From Pyramidobacter sp. (GTDB lineage: Bacteria > Synergistota > Synergistia > Synergistales > Dethiosulfovibrionaceae): DNA of 5,841 nt. How positions within the stretch are numbered: position 1 is the first letter of the stretch; every line of letters starts with the position of its first letter. A program made the position numbers and the translations under genes. This document shows, piece by piece, positions 1-5,841 of this stretch. The DNA is taken from the NCBI GenBank assembly GCA_017940445.1, contig JAGAYQ010000368.1, forward strand, positions 1-5,841, given 5' to 3'. A model generated the notes under the pieces. It was not told the origin of the DNA. It did not search any database and saw only the letters and a program-made list of their open reading frames with translations.

Positions 1-192
1 CCGAGGTTCCGCGACGGTGAGCGACGCGAGCGCAGCTTCGACGACCGGCCGAGGTTCCGCGACAGCGAGCGCCGTGAACGCAGCTTCGACGACCGGCCGA
101 GGTTCCGCGACGGCGAGCGCCGCGAGCGCAGCTTCGACGACCGGCCGAGGTTCCGCGACGGCGAACGCCGCGAGCGCAATTTTGACGACCGG
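1..192 (+). repeat. 48-bp tandem repeat, four copies, coding for a 16-residue unit
   Basis: Copies lie at 1-48, 49-96, 97-144 and 145-192, each starting CCGAGGTTCCGCGAC and ending GACGACCGG. Relative to copy 3, copy 1 differs at 2 positions, copy 2 at 3 and copy 4 at 4. Most changes are synonymous (GGT/GGC, CGA/CGC, CGT/CGC, GAA/GAG, TTT/TTC); the exceptions are Gly to Ser in copy 2 and Ser to Asn in copy 4. The array probably continues upstream of the window. Its length is a multiple of three, so copy-number change would keep the frame. Confidence 0.93.
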
Positions 193-582
193 CCGCGCGA
201 TTCGTTCCGGCCGCGCTACCGTGATGACGAGCGCAGCGAACGTTTCAGCCGCGACGGCGAAAGTCGTTTTTCCGGCCGCGAACGCCCTGCCTACGACCGC
301 CCGCGCCGCGATTTTCGCGACGAACGCGGCGACAGACCTTTCAGCCGCAAGAGAGCGCCCCGTCCGTACGAAGGCGAGCGCCGCAGTTCCTTCCGTTCTG
401 ACGGAGAATCGCAGGACCGCGGTTTCGCGCCCCGCCGCGAGCGCCCCTTTGACGAACACAGCGACCGCCGCGGCAGCCGCTCGGAGCATCCGGAGTCGCC
501 GCGCAGGGAGGATTCCGGAGACAAGCCCCGCGCCAGAAGGTTCACCAACTTCCAGAAATTCAGAAAGAACAGCGAGGAGTAG
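1..582 (+). CDS. C-terminal tail of an Arg/Asp/Glu-rich protein (5' partial, possibly an RNA helicase or other RNA-binding protein)
   Basis: Frame 1 is open from base 1 to the TAG at 580-582, giving 193 residues with no in-frame start, so the gene begins upstream. About 59 of the 193 residues are Arg, interspersed with Asp, Glu, Ser, Phe and Pro. The tail opens with four 16-residue repeats of the type PRFRDGERRERSFDDR, continues with degenerate RD/RE/RP motifs, and ends in a more basic segment, RARRFTNFQKFRKNSEE. No folded domain, signal peptide or membrane segment is visible. Mixed-charge, Phe-containing tails of this kind are known at the C-termini of bacterial DEAD-box helicases, some pseudouridine synthases and other RNA-binding proteins, where they bind RNA non-specifically. 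The helicase at the other end of this window begins a similar tail. A helicase identity is therefore plausible but is inference, since the catalytic part is not in the window. A 59-nt gap without an obvious terminator separates it from the next gene, so co-transcription is possible. Confidence 0.8.
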   Translation, partial: PRFRDGERRERSFDDRPRFRDSERRERSFDDRPRFRDGERRERSFDDRPRFRDGERRERNFDDRPRDSFRPRYRDDERSERFSRDGESRFSGRERPAYDRPRRDFRDERGDRPFSRKRAPRPYEGERRSSFRSDGESQDRGFAPRRERPFDEHSDRRGSRSEHPESPRREDSGDKPRARRFTNFQKFRKNSEE

Positions 583-641
583 CGTTCCCGGCTTTCGCAG
601 GCCGCGCACGGGCGCACGATCGCTGAAACAGGAGAGCAGCA

Positions 642-1627
642 ATGCAGGACCCCATCATCAAACAAGAGACAGACCCTATTCCTGACGAAGACGCTTTTCG
701 CCAGGCTCTGCTCCAGATCGAGCGGTTCGGCAAGCAGACGCACGACATCGCCTGCCGTCAAAGGGAGCTTCTCAGCATCGAAAAGGAACGGAATGCCAAA
801 GAGGCTGCCGTCCTCAGAAAACGCATCGAAGAAAAGGAACACGAGCTTGAAGAACTGCGCAAGAGCCTGATCGACGTGCAGATGGAACTTTCCGAGGCAC
901 GACGCAGCGAAAATTCGCTCAAACTTGAAGTGAAGCAGCTGCGCGAGCAAGTCGGCATCTTCAAGGTCGACAGCGCCCGCATCGATGACGCGGAAAGCCA
1001 GCTCCGCACAGCCCGCGATGAGAATTCCGGCCTGAAAACGCGCATCGAGGAGCTGCGGGCCGAGGCCGCCAAAGCCGCGCGCGACAGCAGGGCCGAGATC
1101 GACGCGCTCGTCCTCAAATACGAGCAGGAGAAGATCCAGCTGCGCGAAAACGTCCAGGTCGCCGAGGAAAAAGCCCGCAGCACGGCCGACACGATCGAGC
1201 GCTACAAATCGCTCGCCTCCCTTGCGGAGAGCGAAAAAGCCGCCGCCGTCGAGGATATGGAGCGCAGCCGCAGCGAGCAGAAAAATCAGATCGACAAGCT
1301 CCGCAGCGCCTTGGCCGCACGCGAGGCAAAAGCATCGGAGCACGACCGGCAGATCGCCGACATGCAGCACGAGTACGAGCGCAAGATCGCCCTTGTGCAG
1401 TCGCAGACGGAACAGGCCTATCAGGCGGAGATCGAGAAGATGAAAAACGCCGCGGAGGATCAGCTTCACGAACTGGCCCGCACGCGCTACCAGATGGAAC
1501 AGATGAAGGAAGATCATCGCCGCGCCATCGAGACCCTGAAGCAGGACATGGAAAAGCAGATCACCCTGCGTGCCGACGAGATCCGCCGCCAGTTCATGCT
1601 CAAAGCGTCCGCAGCGGACGGCCGTGA

Positions 1628-1631
<4 letters not shown>
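642..1631 (+). CDS. Coiled-coil protein of unknown function, coupled to the ABC-F gene
   Basis: The product is 329 aa. ATG 642 has an AGGAGA Shine-Dalgarno at 630-635, 6 nt upstream. After a short N-terminus (MQDPIIKQETDPIPDEDAF), roughly residues 40-320 are one long charged helical stretch rich in Glu, Lys, Arg, Gln, Ala and Leu with heptad-like spacing, for example KRIEEKEHELEELRKSLIDV. I see no globular domain, signal peptide or transmembrane segment, so a cytoplasmic elongated dimer is the likely form. Resemblance to SMC, myosin-like or tropomyosin-like proteins would be compositional only. Its TGA overlaps the ATG of the ABC-F gene (ATGA, 1628-1631), which points to translational coupling and a shared operon with the ABC-F protein and the FKBP isomerase. 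I do not recognise a family, and the function is unknown. Large open frames on the opposite strand here are GC-rich shadows. Confidence 0.9.
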
Positions 1632-3571
<1,940 letters not shown>

Positions 3572-3574
3572 ACC

Positions 3575-4000
3575 ATGGCACAGACCGTCAAAAACGGCGA
3601 CAAGATCCGCGTTCACTACACCGGCACCCTCAACAGCGGCGAGATGTTCGACTCGTCCATCAAGAACAACCGCCCGCCGCTGGAGTTCACCGTCGGCGCG
3701 GGACAGATGATCAAAGGCTTTGACAAAGGCGTCGTCGGCATGGCCGTCGGCGAGACGCGGATGCTCAAACTTCCCCCCGAAGAAGCGTACGGCGTGCGCC
3801 GCGACGATATGATGATCACCGTCAAGCCCTCGCAGATGCCCAAGAACTACACGCCCACGCTGGGCGACAAGCTGATGATGGGACCGCACACCGTCACCGT
3901 CGCCAAGATCAACGAAGACGGCTCCGTCGTCCTCGACGCCAACCACTTCCTCGCCGGACAGGAACTGAACTTTGAAGTGACGCTCGTCGAGATCCTGTAA
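3575..4000 (+). CDS. FKBP-type peptidyl-prolyl cis-trans isomerase, SlyD-like with IF domain
   Basis: The product is 141 aa. ATG 3575 is only 3 nt after the ABC-F stop, and its AAGGAG Shine-Dalgarno (3558-3563) lies inside the last ABC-F codons. FKBP hallmarks are VHYTGTL (Tyr15), the FDSS turn (Phe25, Asp26), PLEFTVGAGQMIKGFDKGVVGM (about 35-56) and PPEEAYG (Tyr72). These are the residues that line the proline-binding pocket in the family. The insert from about residue 74 to 125, ending DANHFLAGQELNFEV, matches the insert-in-flap (IF) chaperone domain that separates SlyD-type proteins from simple FKBPs. The protein ends at VEIL without the His/Cys-rich metal-binding tail of Escherichia coli SlyD, as in many SlyD homologues. 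There is no signal peptide, so it is cytoplasmic. It likely acts on new or stalled chains, consistent with its place beside a ribosomal ABC-F factor. It is the last gene of the unit, with a terminator 25 nt downstream. Confidence 0.94.
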   Translation: MAQTVKNGDKIRVHYTGTLNSGEMFDSSIKNNRPPLEFTVGAGQMIKGFDKGVVGMAVGETRMLKLPPEEAYGVRRDDMMITVKPSQMPKNYTPTLGDKLMMGPHTVTVAKINEDGSVVLDANHFLAGQELNFEVTLVEIL

Positions 4001-4025
4001 CCCGTCAAAAGAATAACCGCACCGT

Positions 4026-4071
4026 AAAAACCCCGAAGCGTGAGAACATGTTCTCGCGCTTCGGGGTTTTT
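4026..4071 (+). terminator. Rho-independent, probably bidirectional terminator after the FKBP gene
   Basis: The left arm (4026-4046) begins AAAAACCCCGAAGCG and continues through GAGAA. The CATG loop is at 4047-4050. The right arm (4051-4071) ends CGCTTCGGGGTTTTT. Pairing is continuous over 21 positions with one T:G wobble (4041/4056). An A tract on the left and a T tract on the right mean it could stop transcription from either strand. It closes the 642-4000 unit. Confidence 0.93.
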
Positions 4072-4074
4072 GTG

Positions 4075-4080
4075 TATAAT
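4075..4080 (+). promoter_or_regulatory. Candidate -10 element (TATAAT) just after the terminator
   Basis: A perfect TATAAT lies at 4075-4080 directly behind the terminator T tract. No good -35 is present at 16-18 nt; the best match, TTCTCG at 4051-4056 (18-nt spacing), shares only three bases with TTGACA and sits in the terminator stem. If used, transcription would start near 4087, about 43 nt before the small ORF at 4130. The A+T-rich context makes a chance match possible. Confidence 0.35.
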
Positions 4081-4129
4081 CATCGTGAACTCTCATTTCG
4101 CATTTTCCCAAAAAGTCAGGTGGACGTGC

Positions 4130-4222
4130 ATGAAAGACTACGAGCAAAAGAAAGCCGCAAAAAAGTTCGCCGAATACTGGAAGGACAGAGGCTACGAAAA
4201 AGCGGCGGAGCCGATCGTATGA
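4130..4222 (+). CDS. 30-aa ORF resembling the N-terminus of MmeI-like (type IIL) DNA methyltransferases; probable remnant
   Basis: The ORF starts at ATG 4130 with AGGTGG (4118-4123) as a plausible Shine-Dalgarno 6 nt upstream, and encodes MKDYEQKKAAKKFAEYWK followed by DRGYEKAAEPIV. From memory of the family, the stretch AKKFAEYWKDRGYEK closely matches the extreme N-terminus of class I SAM-dependent DNA methyltransferases of the MmeI-like restriction-modification type, which normally continue GESQ.FWL for hundreds of residues. Here the similarity stops after GYEK and the frame ends six residues later. The rest of such a gene is not in the window, so no enzyme activity is expected. The last nine codons form the left arm of a terminator hairpin. 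It could be a gene-decay remnant, a small protein co-opted from one, or a chance ORF. An in-frame start at 4040 lies in the terminator stem and lacks a ribosome site. Confidence 0.5.
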   Translation: MKDYEQKKAAKKFAEYWKDRGYEKAAEPIV

Positions 4223-4243
4223 TTTCGGTTTCGCCGTTTTTTC
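4196..4243 (+). terminator. Rho-independent terminator overlapping the end of the small ORF
   Basis: The left arm 4203-4214 (CGGCGGAGCCGA) pairs with the right arm 4225-4236 (TCGGTTTCGCCG) over 12 positions, two of them G:T wobbles. The loop is 10 nt (4215-4224). The stem extends outward by pairing G4202 and A4197-4201 with the T tract 4237-4242, then G4196 with C4243. The run of six T after a GC-rich stem is the classic intrinsic-terminator form. It would insulate the helicase promoter from upstream transcription. Confidence 0.85.
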
Positions 4244-4261
4244 GTTCCTCAAAAATTTCGT

Positions 4262-4290
4262 TTGACAAATCTTCCTTCTTCCTTCATAAT
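4262..4290 (+). promoter_or_regulatory. Strong sigma-70-type promoter for the DEAD-box helicase gene
   Basis: A perfect -35 TTGACA at 4262-4267 is separated by 17 nt from the -10 CATAAT at 4285-4290, one mismatch from TATAAT. The spacer contains CTTCCTTCTTCCTTC. The predicted start of transcription is near 4296-4297. It lies between the terminator at 4196-4243 and the helicase gene and points at the helicase, giving a leader of about 127 nt. Confidence 0.85.
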
Positions 4291-4296
4291 AGCCAA

Positions 4297-4423
4297 CTTG
4301 TGACGCCGTTTTCGGGCGTCGTGATCCAGGGATTTTTGTACGAAGGACTGTTCTTTTGTTCTTTTTGGGGAGACGAGCGGTCCTTTGCAGATTTCCCGTA
4401 TGATTTTCGGGAGGATTTTTCAA
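4297..4423 (+). promoter_or_regulatory. Structured 5' leader of the helicase mRNA with a hairpin covering the ribosome-binding site
   Basis: Three inverted repeats are visible. GACGCC 4302-4307 pairs with GGCGTC 4315-4320 (7-nt loop). CGAAGGAC 4341-4348 pairs with GTCCTTTG 4380-4387 (8 positions, one wobble), enclosing a U-rich loop with a repeated GTTCTTTT. TCCCG 4394-4398 pairs with CGGGA 4408-4412, extendable by two T:G wobbles to 4392/4414. The last hairpin covers the whole GGGAGG Shine-Dalgarno (4409-4414). Long structured leaders are established for cold-shock helicase mRNAs such as csdA of E. coli; a regulatory role here is inference from the pairing alone. Confidence 0.55.
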
Positions 4424-5841
4424 GTGACCGCAAGTTTTCGTGATTTCAATCTGCCGGAGAGTTTTCTGGCCGCGCTCGATCAGCGCGGTTTTACCGAGCC
4501 CACCCCGGTGCAGGCGCAGGTGCTATCGCAGCCTGATCTGAGCCGTGACATGGTCGTCCAGGCGCGCACGGGTTCGGGCAAGACGCTGGGTTTTCTTCTG
4601 CCCATCCTCAGCGAGCTGGAAGGCGGCAACAAAAATCCGCGCGTGCTGGTGCTCTCGCCCACGCGCGAGCTGGCGATGCAGAACGCCAACGAGTCGGAGT
4701 TCTTCGGCAAGATCAAGGGCATCGGCACGGCGGCGATCGTCGGCGGCATGAGCATGGAGCATCAGATCTTCAAGCTCAAGCACGGCACGACGGTGGTCGT
4801 CGGCACGCCGGGCCGCGTGCTCGACCATGTGCGGCGCGGCACGCTTGACCTGAGCGAGATCGAGACAGTGGTGCTGGACGAGGGCGACAGCATGATGGAC
4901 ATGGGCTTCCGCGAGGAGCTGGAGGCCATCCTCGATGCGGCGACGTCGCGCAAGCGCACCTGGCTGTTTTCGGCGACGATGCCGGAAGCGGTCTTTTCGC
5001 TCGCGCAGCGCTACCTCAATGATCCGCTGCGGCTGGAGCTGAACCACGACGAGGAGCAGCACGCGGACATCGTGCACCGCGCCTATCTGTGCCCGTCGCG
5101 TCAGCGCATGGAAGCGCTTGTCAACGTGTTGCTGTGGGAGCGGCCGACGCTGTGTCTGGTGTTCTGCCACACGAAGGCGGACACGGGGGAGGTGGCAGGC
5201 CGGCTTCAGGAGGAAGGCTTCATGGCGCTGGCACTCAACGGCGACATGACGCAGCGCGAGAGAAGCAACGCGCTCGAGTCGTTCCGCTCGGGGCGCATCC
5301 CTGTCCTCGTCGCCACCAACGTGGCCGCCAGAGGGCTTGACGTGCAGGGCGTGTCGCACGTGATCCAGCTGGGGCTGCCCGACGATATGGAGACGTTCGT
5401 CCACCGCTCGGGGCGCACGGGGCGCGCCGGACACGAGGGCAGCAACATCCTCATCCTCACGCCTTCGGAATCGGGGCGCTTCAAGTTCATGATCCGCGGC
5501 TCGCAGATGCGCGTGGAGTGGCAGAAGGTGCCTGACATTCAGGAGATCAGCATCATCCAGCGCGAAGTGCGCGAGGAGGCGCTGCTTTCCGCCGAGCCCA
5601 AGCCGGAGATCCGCGCCTGGGCGGAATCCCTGCTTGAAAAGAGCGAGGACGGCGCCGAGCTGGCGGCCAAGCTGCTGTCGGTGATCGTCAAGGACATTCC
5701 TACGGGCTACGCCCTGCGCGAAACGCTCCAGCGCGAGCTTGACGCGCGGCGCGACCGGGCCTCGTCCCGCCGTGAAGGACGCACGGGAGGCCGCTTCGAC
5801 GGTTCTCCGCGCGAGCGTCTGCGCTTCCGCGACGGCGCTTC
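4424..5841 (+). CDS. DEAD-box ATP-dependent RNA helicase with a DEGD motif II and Arg-rich tail (3' partial)
   Basis: GTG 4424 is preceded by GGGAGG (4409-4414) at 9 nt; 472 codons are visible and the frame runs off the window. An in-frame ATG at 4400 would add 8 residues but has no Shine-Dalgarno and lies in the loop of the leader hairpin. Both RecA-like domains are complete: Phe8 and Q-motif GFTEPTPVQ (Gln30), motif I ARTGSGKT (47-54), Ia PTRELA (79-84), Ib TPGR (128-131), motif II DEGD (152-155), III SAT (183-185), IV LVFCHTK (245-251), V ATNVAARGLD (297-306) and VI HRSGRTGRAG (327-336). Motif II has Gly where Ala is usual. A helical extension (about 350-441) resembling the region after the DeaD/CsdA core leads into an Arg-rich tail from about 442 (RRDRASSRREGRTGGRFDG). 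The protein should unwind short RNA duplexes using ATP, in ribosome assembly or mRNA turnover. It is transcribed from its own promoter at 4262-4290. The subfamily cannot be fixed without the C-terminus. Confidence 0.94.
   Translation, partial: MTASFRDFNLPESFLAALDQRGFTEPTPVQAQVLSQPDLSRDMVVQARTGSGKTLGFLLPILSELEGGNKNPRVLVLSPTRELAMQNANESEFFGKIKGIGTAAIVGGMSMEHQIFKLKHGTTVVVGTPGRVLDHVRRGTLDLSEIETVVLDEGDSMMDMGFREELEAILDAATSRKRTWLFSATMPEAVFSLAQRYLNDPLRLELNHDEEQHADIVHRAYLCPSRQRMEALVNVLLWERPTLCLVFCHTKADTGEVAGRLQEEGFMALALNGDMTQRERSNALESFRSGRIPVLVATNVAARGLDVQGVSHVIQLGLPDDMETFVHRSGRTGRAGHEGSNILILTPSESGRFKFMIRGSQMRVEWQKVPDIQEISIIQREVREEALLSAEPKPEIRAWAESLLEKSEDGAELAAKLLSVIVKDIPTGYALRETLQRELDARRDRASSRREGRTGGRFDGSPRERLRFRDGA

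Noticed and set aside
1..192. A CRISPR array
   Set aside because: The units are contiguous, with no unique spacers between them, and they encode a continuous protein tail.
17..685. A + strand ORF in a second frame across the repeats, rich in Ala, Ser and Thr
   Set aside because: It is the out-of-frame reading of the 48-bp repeat, whose period is a multiple of three and so stays open in other frames. Frame 1 has the helicase-like tail composition and synonymous divergence. The second-frame ORF also runs through the start of the coiled-coil gene.
291..1517. A 408-codon ORF on the - strand
   Set aside because: It lies opposite the coiled-coil gene, which has a good ribosome site and coherent heptad composition. 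The antisense product is a Leu/Phe/Arg-rich shadow of Glu/Lys/Gln codons, with no recognisable domain.
4048..4443. A 131-codon + strand ORF spanning the intergenic region
   Set aside because: It begins inside a terminator stem, runs through a second terminator and a strong promoter, lacks a ribosome site and has no recognisable domain.
4523..5434. A 303-codon ORF on the - strand opposite the helicase
   Set aside because: It is the complement of highly conserved helicase motifs. Its His/Arg/Ala-rich composition is what GC-rich antisense frames give.

Overview
This GC-rich window is about 60% G+C by eye and reads almost entirely on the + strand. It looks like ordinary bacterial chromosome, with genes for RNA remodelling, ribosome rescue and protein folding. 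Codon choice strongly favours G/C at third positions, and nothing looks phage- or plasmid-like. Gene content and codon style would fit a GC-rich anaerobe such as a member of Synergistota, but that is a weak guess with no marker gene behind it.

Layout: (1) 1-582 is the 3' end of a gene whose start lies outside the window. Its 193 visible residues are an arginine- and acid-rich disordered tail, opening with four copies of a 48-bp (16-residue) tandem repeat. (2) 642-4000 is a tight three-gene unit: a 329-aa all-coiled-coil protein of unknown function; a duplicated-ATPase ABC-F protein whose ATG overlaps the preceding stop (ATGA); and, 3 nt later, a SlyD-like FKBP prolyl isomerase. A long symmetrical hairpin with flanking A and T tracts ends this unit (4026-4071). 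(3) 4072-4423 is an A+T-richer intergenic stretch. It holds a 30-codon ORF (4130-4222) that resembles the extreme N-terminus of MmeI-like (type IIL) DNA methyltransferases, a second strong terminator overlapping the end of that ORF, and a near-consensus sigma-70 promoter (TTGACA, 17 nt, CATAAT). A leader of about 127 nt follows, whose last hairpin covers the ribosome-binding site of the next gene. (4) 4424-5841 is a DEAD-box RNA helicase, cut by the window edge just as it enters an arginine-rich tail similar in style to the one at the start of the window.

Together the genes suggest a translation and RNA-structure neighbourhood: ABC-F proteins act at the ribosomal E site, SlyD-like proteins catalyse prolyl isomerisation and chaperone new chains, and DEAD-box helicases unwind structured RNA. 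The best candidates for something new are the coiled-coil protein translationally coupled to the ABC-F ATPase, the structured helicase leader with a sequestered Shine-Dalgarno, and the methyltransferase-like fragment ending in a terminator. I saw no tRNA, rRNA, CRISPR array, insertion sequence or complete restriction system.
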